NCBI GenBank assembly: GCA_905160935.1
Contig: CAJHZI010000649.1
Location: 1-64,000, forward strand
DNA: 64,000 bases
Direction: 5' to 3'
Origin: Enchytraeus crypticus
Lineage: Eukaryota; Annelida; Clitellata; Enchytraeida; Enchytraeidae
This document shows positions 11,621 through 24,442 of the stretch, one piece after another (positions within the stretch are counted from its first letter, which is position 1; each line of letters opens with the position of its first letter). A model generated the notes under the pieces. That model had not been told where the DNA came from. It saw only the letters and a list, made by a program, of their open reading frames with translations, and did not search any database. The position numbers and the translations under genes were made by a program.

Positions 11621-11966
11621 GAAGTTGTTTAATTTTTGAATTTATATCTTAAGTTTTAGACACTTACGGGTTGGAAGAATTTGCGTAATAGGTTAAGGAT
11701 GGATAGGCACCCCCTGCATTCTGTTTAATGTCGTCATGGACAACAGTAGCATTGGTCTCTTGCTATTGTTCGTTTAGTTGTTGTTATTGGTTGTTTAGTG
11801 AAAATATGGAGAAAATAATTTACGACATTTATCTTAGGAACTACATTTTTACTTTTAAGTTATAGCATGATTTGAAAGACATTTTTAACCATTTAAATAG
11901 CTATAGTCATTAAGCTTAAGTTGTTTTAAAACCAACGCACTATCAATTTTGAAATTCTATTAAAGT

Positions 11967-12036
11967 TATACAAAATAAAAATTACATAGTAACTCTCGAC
12001 ACTTCTTCGCCAGAAATATTAATCTTGTATTTGGGA
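11967..12036. other. Apex/spacer of the inverted repeat
   Basis: About 70 bases with no counterpart across the dyad. The adjoining 300 to 400 bases on each side pair at clearly lower identity, with many single-base indels, than the rest of the arms. No gene or element is recognisable. Confidence 0.7.
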
Positions 12037-12384
12037 TACTTTATAGAATTTCAAATGATAGTGTCTTTGTTTTAACCAACTTACAGCTTAAGTAGCTATA
12101 GCTATTTAAATGGTTAAAAATGGTCCTTATTCAATCATGCTAAACTTACAGTAAAAAATTTATTCCTAAGATAAATGTCGTAAATTTGTTCTCCATATTT
12201 TCACTAAACAACCAATAACACAACTAAACGAACAATAGCAGAGACCACTGCGCACTGGGTGTCCATGAGAACATTAAACCAATGCGGGGGGCCTAGCCAT
12301 CCTTACCTATTACTCCAAATTCTTCCAACCCGTATTGGCTAAAACTTAAATATAATTCAAAAATTAACACTTTCATTCAAGCAC

Positions 12385-14625
12385 CACACATATAAGCATC
12401 AACACATACACGTACTAACATCAACACATTCAAGCATCAACACATACAAGCATCAACACATACGAGCATAAACAAATTCAAGCATCAAAACATACAAGCA
12501 TAAACACATACAAGCATCAACACATACAAGCATCAACACATACAAGCAACAACACATACAAGCATCAACACATACATCCCGTACAAGCTTCAACACATAC
12601 AAATATCAACACATACAAGCATCAACACATACATGCATCAACACATACAAGCATCAACACATTCAAGCATCAACACATACAAACATCAACACATACATGT
12701 AGAAGCATCAACACATACAAGCATCAACACATACAAGCATCAACACATACAAGCATAAACACATAAAAGCATCAACACATTCAAGCATCAACACATTCAA
12801 GCACCAACACAAAGAAGCATCAACACATACAAGCATCAACACATACAAGCATCAACACATACACGTACTAGCATCAATACCTTGAAGCATCAACACATAC
12901 AAGGATTAACACATTGAAACATCAACACATACAAGCATCAACACATACACGTACTAACATCAACACATTCAAGCATCAACACATACAAGCATCAACACAT
13001 ACGAGCATAAACAAATTCAAGCATCAAAACATACAAGCATAAACACATACAAGCATCAACACATACAAGCATCAACACATACAAGCAACAACACATACAA
13101 GCATCAACACATACATCCCGTACAAGCTTCAACACATACAAATATCAACACATACAAGCATCAACACATACATGCATCAACACATACAAGCATCAACACA
13201 TTCAAGCATCAACACATACAAACATCAACACATACATGTAGAAGCTTCAACACATACAAGCTTCAACACATACAAGCATCAACACATACATGCATCAACA
13301 CATACAAGCATAAACGTATACAAGCATCAACACATACAAGCATCAACACATACAAGCATCAACACATACAAGCATAAACACATAAAAGCATCAACACATA
13401 CAAGCACCAACACAAAGAAGCATCAACACATACAAGCATCAACACATACAAGCATCAACACATACACGTACTAGCATCAATACCTTGAAGCATCAACACA
13501 TACAAGGATTAACACATTGAAACATCAACACATATAAGCATCAACACATACACGTACTAACATCAACACATTCAAGCATCAACACATACAAGCATCAACA
13601 CATACGAGCATAAACAAATTCAAGCATCAAAACATACAAGCATAAACACATACAAGCATCAAAACATGCAAGCATTAACACATACAAGCATAAACACATA
13701 CAGGCATCAACACATACAAGCATCAACACATACAAGCAACAACACATACAAGCATCAACACCTACATCCCGTACAAGCTTCAACACATACAAACATCAAC
13801 ACATACAAGCATCAACACATACATGCATCAACACATACAAGCATCAACACATTCAAGCATCAACACATACAAACATCAACACATACCATGGAAAGCTCTC
13901 AAAAACACAACAACATCACACAAGACTTGCACAACCACATACAATAGCATATAACTATACAAGCTTCCCACTACAAGCATCACACATACCACAATCAGCC
14001 ACAAAAATACTCAATAATGGCAACCGAAGTTTTCTACAAAAAAATTACATTCGAAGTACAATATTAGCAGTGCGCTCCCAAGAGATGAAAATGAGACGTA
14101 AAGCCTACAGACCACAGAATAACATATACACACAACAACCAGGCCCATAAACACATAAAAGCATCAACACATTCAAGCATCAACACATTCAAGCACCAAC
14201 ACAAAGAAGCATCAACACATACAAGCATCAACACATACAAGCATCAACACATACACGCACTAGCATCAATACCTTGAAGCATCAACACATACAAGGATTA
14301 ACACATTGAAACATCAACACATATAAGCATCAACACATACACGTACTAACATCAACACATTCAAGCATCAACACATACAAGCATCAACACATACGAGCAT
14401 AAACAAATTCAAGCATCAAAACATACAAGCATAAACACATACAAGCATCAAAACATACAAGCATTAACACATACAAGCATAAACACATACAAGCATAAAC
14501 ACATACAAGCATCAAAACATACAAGCATAAACACACATAAGCATGAACACATACAAGCATCAACACATACAAGCATCAACACATACACGCATAAACACAT
14601 ACAAGCATAAACACATATAAGCCTT
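12385..14625 (-). repeat. 16-bp minisatellite (right arm)
   Basis: Inverted counterpart of the left array, with the same higher-order blocks but different total length. A degenerate patch lies at 13885-14150. Confidence 0.95.
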
Positions 14626-15080
14626 TAGTGAAGATCTCTAACAAAGAGGAAGTGGGATATCATCGACCAGTTTGTCGCTTTGGAAGACACAAGCTGAAAG
14701 TAGATATTTTAAAAAATTCAAAAGCAATCAAATCATAGTTCGCAACGACTTGGACATCACAGGATATCATCTATTCATTACCACTCTTTGAGATGTAGAC
14801 CAGCAGTCCTGGATTCTGTACAAGCAGCGTGCTATACAGAACATGCATATTATAAATATTGATTAAGTAATTTATTTTAGTTTATAAGATATACAATAAT
14901 TATTTGCTATTTAAACTACTAAATAATAACAATGTAAAAATAACAATATAAATTATCAAATAGCATAATTATGAAGAAATACTTCATTAATAAAACATTA
15001 TTAATTCAATAAATAAAAGATAAATATATATTCAAGGAAGTAATACTAAATTTTCTGAATACATTCACAATTTCTCTTTC

Positions 15081-15168
15081 TCTTAGTGCACTGCCTACCG
15101 GCAGGTCCATGGTACATAACGCCTCCATTCTTCTCTGTCTTCCGCCTTCCTCTTCATTTGCACACATA
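15081..15168 (-). mobile_element. Short LINE 3' terminus, right arm copy
   Basis: Mirror copy of the short terminus in the left arm. Confidence 0.8.
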
Positions 15169-15320
15169 TATTTCCACAATTTACAGCAGAAAAATTTCTA
15201 ATCTAAAAATATTAACTTCAAATTAATAAATTTTGTGAGACTTCTGAAGTAAAGATTAATTTTATCTCATTTTAACTTCAGATTAGCTCGTAATTTGCTT
15301 TAAAATGTGCTATTACCTAT

Positions 15321-15706
15321 CTCTTAGAGCACTGCATACTGGCAGGTCCATGGTATATAACCCCTTCACTCTTCTCTGTCTTCCTCTTTCCTCTTCATGC
15401 CCACATATGAGTGGATCTGTAAATCATCTAACATTCCCATTTTAGGCCTGTCTCTGTCTCTAATTCCTTACATTCTGTCTTCTATGACCTCATTTAGTAG
15501 ACTTTCCCCCATTAGAACGAGTTTCATCCAAACCTTTTTTCTATGCATTACTTTTATTTCTTAATGCATTTATCAACTGCCTATCTCTGCAACTCTCTCC
15601 AGAACTTCCTCATTTATTACTTTTCGAGTCCAACTAATCCTTTCGATTCTTTTCCATATCCACATTTCCAATGCCTCTAGTTTCCATATAGCTTCTTTCC
15701 TAAAGG
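15321..15706 (-). mobile_element. LINE 3' fragment, right arm copy
   Basis: Mirror copy of the longer of the two neighbouring LINE fragments in the left arm. Confidence 0.8.
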
Positions 15707-16612
15707 TCCACTCCAATCCGCGCTACCAACTAGGCTATATTTAAAACCTGAACAGAACAACATCCTGATTCAACACAGGAGGGTGCAATGATTGGTTTTT
15801 CAGGTTTTAGATTTTTAAAATCCTAAAACACAAGATGGAGAAGCTGGATTTTTAAAGAGAACGAAGGCATAAGCAAAACTACAGTTAAAGCAAAATGGCC
15901 AAGAAAAAGATATCAAAAGGAAAGTAAACCCAAAAAACGCAAAGTTCTCGATACATGATCAGTTCAAAAGATCCTCAGAAGCAGCTCGAGGTCGAAGAAG
16001 AAGAAGAACCTGCAGCCAGACGAAGCTGTCATCATCTCCACAAGAGAACTCTCGGGAGGAAACAAAACACTCACAGCACACAATTACTAACACACGATGA
16101 CAAACCGTGACTAAGCGCACCACAGCTAACCAATAAACTAAACAAGAATCGTTAATACTGTACTGGAGCAGTGAGAGAAGTGTATCATAAAGGACAATAA
16201 CTCGTACGTTCAAAAAAGTTACTAGAAAAAAGAAAATGAACAGCAACGTTCATCTATCTACGAACATCAAACTGCCCCGCACTTTACAACTCTCGGTGAT
16301 TGGACAAGTAAAAAAACTACAAAAACCTTCAAAGAGCTTACTCTATTCGAATTCCGAATCGAGAGTGAATAGTAACTCGTAGAAAAATAATAACATACAA
16401 AATAACAGACACAGACAATACAAATTACAGAGCATCTCATCTCTACACGAAACATCTCAACTCACATAATTAACGAGCACTCCAGCCAGTGTTCAAGAGG
16501 AGAAAACACTTCTGAGAATATGACTAAGAAGTTGAGAGAACTCACACGCGGTCCAGGTGAACAACTTCACAATTACCAGCGAAAAACAACAAACAGGTTC
16601 GAGATACGAGGT

Positions 16613-17733
16613 ATGGAAAGAAGGCTCAAGCTTCACTCCTCCGAGAGAACACCGAGCTACCTCACTTGGTACACGGCCAAGCCATACAAACACTTAACAC
16701 CCAAGACTTCACTGATCAAATCACTTAACACTTAATTGATCACAATTCACTTTTCACTTCAATGATCATAATTTACAAATCACAGTATGGAAAGAAGGCT
16801 CAAGCTTCACTCCTCCGAGTAAACACCGAGCTACCTCCTTTGGTAAACGGCCAAGCCATACAAACACTTAATACCACTTTACTGATCAAATCACGTAAGA
16901 CTTCACTGATCACAGCACTTATCACATCACTGATCACAATTCACAAATCACAGTATGGAAAGAAGGCTCAAGCTTCACTCCTCCGAGAGAACACCGAGCT
17001 ACCTCACTTGACACATGGCCAAGCCATACAAACACTTAATATCCAATACTTTACTGATCACAGCACTTAACACTTCACTGATCACATTTCACAAATCACA
17101 GTATGGAAAGAAGGCTCAAGCTTCACTCCTCCGAGAGAACACCGAGCTACCTCACTTGACACATGGCCAAGCCATACAAACACTTAACACTTCACTCATC
17201 ACAACACTTAACACTTCACTGATCTCAGTTCACAAAGCGCAGAAAGCTTCACTACTCCGAGAGAACACCGAGCTACCTCACTTGACACATGGCCAAGCCA
17301 TACAAACACTTAACATCCAACACTTCACTTATCACAGCACTTAACACTTCACTGATCACATTTTACAAATCACAGTATAGAAAGAAGGCTCAAGCTTCAC
17401 TCCTCCGAGAGAACACCGAGCTACCTCACTTGGTAAGCGGCCAAGCCATACAAACACTTTACACTTAATTGATCACAATTCACTTATCACTTCACTGATC
17501 ACAATTCACAGATTACTATATGAAAAGAAGGCCCAAGCTTCGCTCCTCCGAGCGACCTCACTTGGTAAACGGCCAAGCCATACAAACACTTAACACTTAC
17601 CATTTTACTGATCATATCACTTCACACTTCACTGATCACAATTTACAAATCACAGTATGGAAAGAAGGCTCAAGCTTCACTCCTCCGAGAGAACACCGAG
17701 CTACCTCATTTTGCACATGGCCAAGCCAAACAT
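16613..17733 (+). repeat. ~145-bp tandem satellite, right arm copy
   Basis: Mirror array with the same unit order. One unit near 17243 lacks 15 bases present on the left. Confidence 0.93.
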
Positions 17734-18012
17734 AAATACAAGCACATCATTAACACTGAGTGTTAAAGCTCGGCCGCTCCAATTAAGTCATAAATCCTCC
17801 TCCGGACGTTAAATTTCCAGAACCATAACAATTGAGGATTGCTTCCAACAGCAAGCACGTGAAGTCACGCAAGAGAAGAGACAACTACAGTCATCATTCA
17901 CGACAGACACACATTAGCAATATCAAACAGATATATGCACAATCTCAATACAACATGAATAAGGACAAGGCAGTCTAAGCAATCGAAACTTAGACTACTT
18001 TAGAAAAATAAA

Positions 18013-18557
18013 CTAAAAAATGTGGAACCGAAATAAAATGCAAAAAGAGGCCTCCAGTAAGAGGAAGGAATTACCAACTAAATGTGCGAAGAAAGCCAGG
18101 AAGATAAAGCTTGTTAGGACTTCATTGCGGACCAACCTATTGAACTGTTGTGAAACATGGACGTTAAGATAGGAAGCTATTAGAGAACTAGAAGCATTCG
18201 AATTATGGCTATGGACAACAATGGCGAAGACCAAATGGACTGACCAACTTACTTACATGTACGAAGAAGTGCTAAACATGAGTTATATAATAAAGAGACA
18301 ATTGAGAGATATCATAAGGAATAGAAATACGAACTGGCTGGGTACTGAAAAGTACCTGTCCTGTCATGAACTGAAAGGGAAAGATTTGTTGAAAGAGGTA
18401 ATTGAGGGAAGAATGGCAGGAAAAAAGATTAGTGGAAGACCGAGACTTGGGATGTTGGATGATTTAATAACTACTTCATACTCTGATATAAAAAAGGCAG
18501 AGGACAGAAATATGTGGAGGAGTTATATGCCATGGACCTGCCAATAGGCAGTGCACT
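18013..18557 (+). pseudogene. LINE 3' fragment, right arm copy
   Basis: Mirror copy of the fragment in the left arm. The 108-codon open frame is unchanged, and the GA tail follows at 18563-18579. Confidence 0.85.
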
Positions 18558-18910
18558 AAGAACGAGAGAGAGAGAGAAACTACATGTACAAAAGGGCAGC
18601 CGAAGTACTAATCTCAAGTACTATAAGATATCACTAGGTATCAACAATACAGAGCGTCATCCAATGAGAGCAGGCTTTTTGAAATTAGCAAACGGTGAAA
18701 GTCACACAAAACAGCAGAAAAGAAGAATATCAATTTTATGGCTCAAAGCAGATCAGTACTAATTTAATACCTGGCATAATTGAAGAAAAATAAGAAATCT
18801 CTTGAAATTTACAAAAAAGAAAAGAAGTGAGTTACTGTCCTCTTGATTAACTTCTCTATTCGAATTCTTGCACTGAAGTGAAGCAAAGCTTTACTCAAGA
18901 AATTAATTAC

Positions 18911-19922
18911 TGTCGAAACTTCTTCTTCTACTGCACTGCCTAACGGCAGGTCCATGGCACGTAACTCTTCCACTCAATTCTATCCTCAGCCTTCGTTTTC
19001 ATCTCTATACATGAATTTGTTATAAGATCATCCAGCATCCCATGTCTCGGTCTTCCTCTTACTCTTTCCCTCTCTTTATTCCTTCTATTACATCCTTTAG
19101 CAAACCATCCGCCCTTATGATATATTCTATCCAGCTTTTCTTTCTAATTTTTATCACAAGAAGAAGAAAGTCTTCTACCGACTGTCTATCTTTACAGACT
19201 CTTTTAAAAACTTCTTGATTTGAAACTTTGTCAGTCCAACTATCTTTTCCTATCTACTCCTTAACCATATTTCCGATGCTTATAGTTTCCTGCCACCTTC
19301 TTTCTTTAATATCTACGTTTCAAATACATACAGAAGGGTCAACCAGACCAACGTTTTCACAATCTTTATCTTTGTGTTTTTCCCAAAAACATTTGTTAGT
19401 TCTTTTCTGTTGCCAAAAGCCTCTTCCCCTGAGCAATTCTACATTTTACTTACGTTTCACACTTCCTATCATCCGTGATGGTGCGTCTCATATATTTAAT
19501 GCTTCATACCTGTTCTAGTAGCGTATTATTCAATGTAATATTTACATCCCTGTGACTCCTAGACACTCTCATAACCTTTGTCTTCTTTATATTAATCTTC
19601 ATGCCATTTCATAATACTGTGACATTCAGACTATCCATAACCTTTTGCAATCCTGCTTCTGTACTAGCGAGCATACCTTGATCATCTGCAAACCTCACAC
19701 CTTTCAGCAATTTATCTCCAATAGTTATTCCTTCCTCAATACCTTCCATTGCCTTAACCATTGCCGTCACTGCATAGAGATTAAACAGTGGTGGTGGAAT
19801 ACAACATCCCTGTCTTACCTCCCCCCCCCCGTCCTATTTCACCCTCCTCAGAGAATCTTTGCTGGATTTTGATATTTGCCTTCTGATTCATGTACAAATT
19901 TAAACTGTCAAAACTACATGTC
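18911..19922 (-). pseudogene. Degenerate LINE reverse transcriptase, right arm copy
   Basis: Mirror copy of the LINE relic in the left arm, with the same stops and shifts. Confidence 0.85.
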
Positions 19923-19923
19923 T

Positions 19924-20302
19924 TCTTCTTCTTCTTCAGTGCACTGCCAAGTGGCAGGTTCGAGGTACATATTCATACTCAAAGACTGTTTTCTCGCTCC
20001 ATAAGAGCACTCCTTAGATCAACAATTTAATCCCTTCACAAATTCTATGCCTTATCCATACCCTATGTAGCCTACAACTTGGGAAAAATATGGCTTCTGA
20101 GGTGGTTTCCCGTTGCCTTCCTCAGTTTGACGGATTAATTACTATTTAATTATGGGGGAAAATATTTCGTTGAGAGGTGGGTCCCCTCTTGCCATCCTCA
20201 GCTCCTGCCTTAAGTCGCCTCTGACGTGCACGCGGCAGATTGTTTGCGGTTGCCCTATTCTGCAATGGTCCAACCACACCCGAGCACAACACGGGGAAAT
20301 AA
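19924..20302 (-). mobile_element. SINE-like element (family D), right arm copy
   Basis: Mirror copy of the family D element in the left arm. Confidence 0.8.
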
Positions 20303-20647
20303 ACTACATGTACTACACGAAAAATCTACATCAATACACTCTCTACTCAGTCAACTTTCAGAAGTCGCAATAAACATATATAATTAAATCAGCTTAAATA
20401 AACAAGCAAGCTGACTTGTATCACATTATCTGTGGCTCCAGAAAAGAAGAACTCCAAATATCATATCGACAGCGAGTAGAGACTCCAAGCCATCCAGAGA
20501 CAAAACCTCCACACTGTCTGAGCTTAATCTCCGTAGTGCACACATACAAAAACCAACAATAAACCATGAACACGTACTTCACTGAAATCATTAAAACCTT
20601 TAATACAATATCTATAACATTGCCAATAGGCCTAATATTGTCGTTGT

Positions 20648-20778
20648 CTGGAGCCAGTGACGATGTTAGTAGGATACTCGACCGCGGTTCAGTATGTGCG
20701 GGGTTCAAATCCTGGACTCGCCCGTCACTGACATCGCCTTCGAATGAGGAAACTGACATTAACATTAGCTTTTTTAAT
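20648..20778 (+). mobile_element. tRNA-derived SINE (family S), right arm copy
   Basis: Mirror copy of the family S SINE in the left arm, here with the B-box in sense orientation. Confidence 0.75.
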
Positions 20779-20913
20779 ACAAAAATCTAAAACACAAAAT
20801 CTCTTTAATCACTGATATACAAGATCTATGTAATCTCTTCTGTATTTAAATTAATTTCAATACAGATAATAACTAAGTTTAATCATCTAACGGCGGAAGC
20901 AATGAAAATTAAT

Positions 20914-21167
20914 ATCACTCAAGCTTTATCACTGTACCCAAGTAAAATTCCTAGCTGAAGTTTAAAATACACAACGTCTAATATTACATAATTTTCTAGG
21001 TTAAGTCATTATTTAATCTAATTGCAAAGTTCACCTTAATATCACTCAAGCTTTATCACTGTACCCAAGTAAAATTCCTAGCTGAAGTTTAAAATACACA
21101 ACGTCTAATATTACATAATTTTCTAGGTTAAGTCATTATTTAATCTAATTGCAAAGTTCACCTTAAT
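20914..21167 (-). repeat. 127-bp tandem duplication, right arm copy
   Basis: Mirror copy of the duplication in the left arm, with both units retained. Confidence 0.95.
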
Positions 21168-21639
21168 TCAAAACATAATTAACGCCATAATCATCAACGA
21201 AAATCAAAAAGTATATCTCAATAATTTAATAATCTAATTATTTATTTCTTTCTTTCTTTCAAACAGACACGTTACAGAATAACTCAAGAATAACCAAAAA
21301 CCTGCAAGAGTGAACAATGGTTTGTGGGTCACTGGCACATCAACTGCAAGGCATTTAGGTTAATACAGATAATAAAGTTAACCTAATGCTTGAACCTACA
21401 ATTTAAAAGAATTGAGACAAAAATATTATTAATAATGAACTACAATAGTTGTGTTAATAAATTAAAGGTAAACTATCAGCGATAAATTCAGTAAATTATA
21501 TTAACAATCCTATTAAAATGGGAGTTCTAAAATTCATGAGACGGAAAAACTTTACACAATTTTTAAAATCATAAACTTAGCCCATTCTTTAAATAGGAAA
21601 TTCCATAGGTCATTTCCACCCAGTGAATTAATAAATACC

Positions 21640-22075
21640 AGCATATTTAAATTACCAGCATTTAAATACCAGCAGGCATTCCATAGTCAAAACCAGCAGC
21701 ATTAATTTAAATTACCAGCATAAATTTAAATTACCAGCATAATTTAAATTACCAGATAATTCAAATTACCAGCATAATTCAAATTACCAGCATAATTTAA
21801 ATTACCAGCATAATTTAAATTACCAGCATAATTTAAATTACCAGCATAATTTAAATTACCAGCATAATTCAAATTACCAGCATAATTTAAATTACCAGCA
21901 TAATTTAAATTACCAGCATAATTTCAAATTACCAGCATAATTCAAATTACCAGCATAATTTAAATTACCAGCATAATTTAAATTACCAGCATAATTTAAA
22001 TTACCAGCATAATTTAAATTACCAGCATAATTTAAATTACCAGCATAATTTAAATTACCCGCATAATTCAAATTC
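21640..22075 (-). repeat. 18-bp minisatellite, right arm copy
   Basis: Inverted counterpart of the left array, about 28 bases shorter. Its left edge (21585-21720) is scrambled and contains broken units. Confidence 0.95.
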
Positions 22076-23400
22076 AATTGTTGCTAAAGATAGTATTTTG
22101 TGCATGCACTTTTAGACAGAATAATCTAGATATGACTAGTGCCGGATTTAGACTTTGGACGGCCTGAAGCACCTGTGCAAGAAGGACCCAAAAAATCGTA
22201 CCCTAAACCTAACCATTACCCCTTAATGCCTGAATATATTTTACTAGATATGAAAATCAACCAGATCCAAATAGTTACAAAATACAGTGGATAATATAAT
22301 ACAATGAAAAGGTAGCAATAGTTCACATGTTAACCACAGTCCGGAAATAGTAGTGTAGGCCTATAGGCCTATATAATCATATCTCAGCTTAATGAAGTAA
22401 TTTGGTTACAACTTACAATGCATATTGCCCACTACTAGATAATCTTTAGACAACCAATAAATTCCAAATAGGTCTTCAATTGGATTAATATTATTTAATA
22501 TTATTGCCAAAGACTATAGTATTTAGGAATAAATTTTGTTGTAAAGTATGGCTTTAAAAATTATCTTAAGTTCATAGTTTCAGAATAGTGGTAACCCTTT
22601 TAAGCTAAAAGAAATTTTTTAAAGAAATCTAGGGACCCCCTATAGCTGGGCGGCCCTTAGCATGTGCTGAAAGTGCTTCATGGTAAAACCTGCCCTGCAT
22701 TGACATGCTAACAGCCTACAGGGAGGGTTTGAATAAAATGTATAAATAGATACAACAATATTAGTAGGGCAAACTTGTATAGAAATTACAGGAAGGTAGG
22801 CCTCTATATGAAATAATATAGGTATCTAACATGATCATATCTAGTACGTATCTAATCTGATCATTAAAATCAATACATTAAATGTCATCACTAATCTCCT
22901 TACAGATTCTATCTTATAATCAATCAATCCACTACATCAACACAACAATGCTTCATAAAGATACAATCAGTTGAGAGTTGATTAAATGTATAAGAATTAC
23001 GAAGATAGGACACATTATATTATGACGTCCCTGACATCATCCTTGTATGAGGAAACGGACGATATACCTTTATTTCTTATTATTATTCTAGGGGAGGGGG
23101 CAGTTTTCTAAGAGGTCAAATATGGGAGAATGGGGAAAAAGAGAACCGGAGGAAGACAAAAATTAGGAATGTAATCTGATTTAAAGATCAACTTTGCAGG
23201 ACCGTATTTCTGGAGGGGCCTGGCCCCCACTAAAAGGGGCTAACCAGAGTCTCAAAATGTTTGAAAGTTAAAATTTAAATTAATTTAAAATTAATTTTTT
23301 GGGAGTTAAAATTAAAGAAAAAGTTAGTAGAATATAAGCTAATAAGTCCTTTCTATCTTTTAAAATCTAAATTTAATTTATAACTTAAAGTTGCGCGTCA

Positions 23401-23470
23401 ACAATCGAAGTTAAGCTAAGTCGGCATCGGTTAGTACATGGTTGGGTGACCACCTTGGAAGACCGTACAT
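23401..23470 (+). repeat. 5S rRNA-derived fragment (right arm copy)
   Basis: Mirror copy of the 5S-like fragment in the left arm, here in sense orientation. A LINE terminus in the same orientation follows about 90 bases later. Confidence 0.8.
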
Positions 23471-23563
23471 ATTATGGTACATAACATAAGCCGCAACCAT
23501 CACTCACTAATTTATTTTCTCGAAGAAGCAGGGCCCCCGGGCACCCACCAGTCAAATCATGCC

Positions 23564-23654
23564 CTGCTTATATGTGAACATGAAGAGGTAAACGAAAGAC
23601 AGAGAAGAGTGGAGGCCTTTTATACCATGGACCAGCCGGTAGGCAGTGCACTGG
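23564..23654 (+). mobile_element. LINE 3'-end fragment, right arm copy
   Basis: Mirror copy of the LINE terminus near the left edge. Confidence 0.75.
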
Positions 23655-24348
23655 GAGAGACTGACTTAATACTAATATACATAGGCCCTATCCACAAAAA
23701 TGCTTCATATAGACCTACTACTAATGTAAATTATAATACTAATAATTTATCTTCTTCAATATAAATAGTGTAGAAAATTATTTCATTTCGCTTAACTAAA
23801 TATATGTTATGGGTCGAAATTTAAATTATAAAAAAATTGGCAATTTTTAGCCTATATAGCACTACCTAAAAGTAGAGAAAAAAGTTGGGACGAAGTAAAT
23901 TATGTTAGGAGGGATGAATAATATATGATAACATCAAAATAATTAAACCTATCTATTTCAATATAGATATATAATTATGAGTTTTTAAATGATCAAACTC
24001 ACCATGCGGTTTTGTCACACACATCAAAACTTCACACCTCGACATCACACGTGCAAATGATCGAGTTAAATCCAGTTCCTGCTCAGTATTGCGTCAGCCT
24101 GACCACCTCCCCCCCCCCCCTCTAGTCACGTGCAGCCCTGGGCAGAGTTCACTAGCTCAGCCTCAGTCAGGCTGTAGGCCTAATAAACCTGCTCAGTGTA
24201 CACTGGAAGTCAACTGTGACAGTCCAGGTCGTTGAGTGTACAACTACTAATTTTCTCTTGTTTGTTACAACGACATTACTGCACACCCTTGACAGTAACA
24301 ATATCAATGAACATATAATGTGCGTTGTGGTACGAATAGTATACCAGT

Positions 24349-24438
24349 ATCTCTCTCTCTCTCTCTCTCTCTCTCAGTCTCAGTGCACTGCCCACTGGCA
24401 GTTCCATGGTATATAACGCCTCCACTCATCTCTATCCC
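24349..24438 (-). mobile_element. LINE 3' terminus with GA tail
   Basis: On the minus strand the terminus CCATGGAACTGCCAGTGGGC then AGTGCACTGAGACTGAGA runs into a ~28-base (GA)n tract. Confidence 0.75.
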
Positions 24439-24442
24439 TAAT

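Larger units (their letters stand above)
1..11966 (+). repeat. Left arm of the 24.1-kb inverted repeat
   Basis: The first bases (GGCTGACGC) are the reverse complement of GCGTCAGCC at 24091-24099, and the correspondence holds inward with few changes. Left plus right coordinates sum to 24,100 in the outer part, 24,128 after the 18-bp array, 24,143 after the ~145-bp satellite and about 24,003 at the apex. The arms therefore differ by a handful of length changes in tandem repeats. The arm reaches the window edge, so the true outer end may lie further left. Confidence 0.97.
12037..24099 (-). repeat. Right arm of the 24.1-kb inverted repeat
   Basis: Inverted copy of the left arm. Similarity stops being testable at 24099 because the partner base would lie before the window. 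The sequence that follows is a C-rich run. Visible damage relative to the left arm includes a scrambled edge of the 18-bp array at 21585-21720, a 15-base deletion near 17243, and an irregular stretch at 13885-14150. Confidence 0.97.

Noticed and set aside
9571..14572. Open frames rich in Cys/Leu/Met or in His/Thr/Gln
   Set aside because: Translations of the 16-bp minisatellite on either strand; 48-bp periodicity gives apparent proteins.
1..24099. CRISPR-like or viral explanation for the ordered repeats
   Set aside because: No spacers, no associated genes; splice-structured eukaryotic genes and retroelements throughout.
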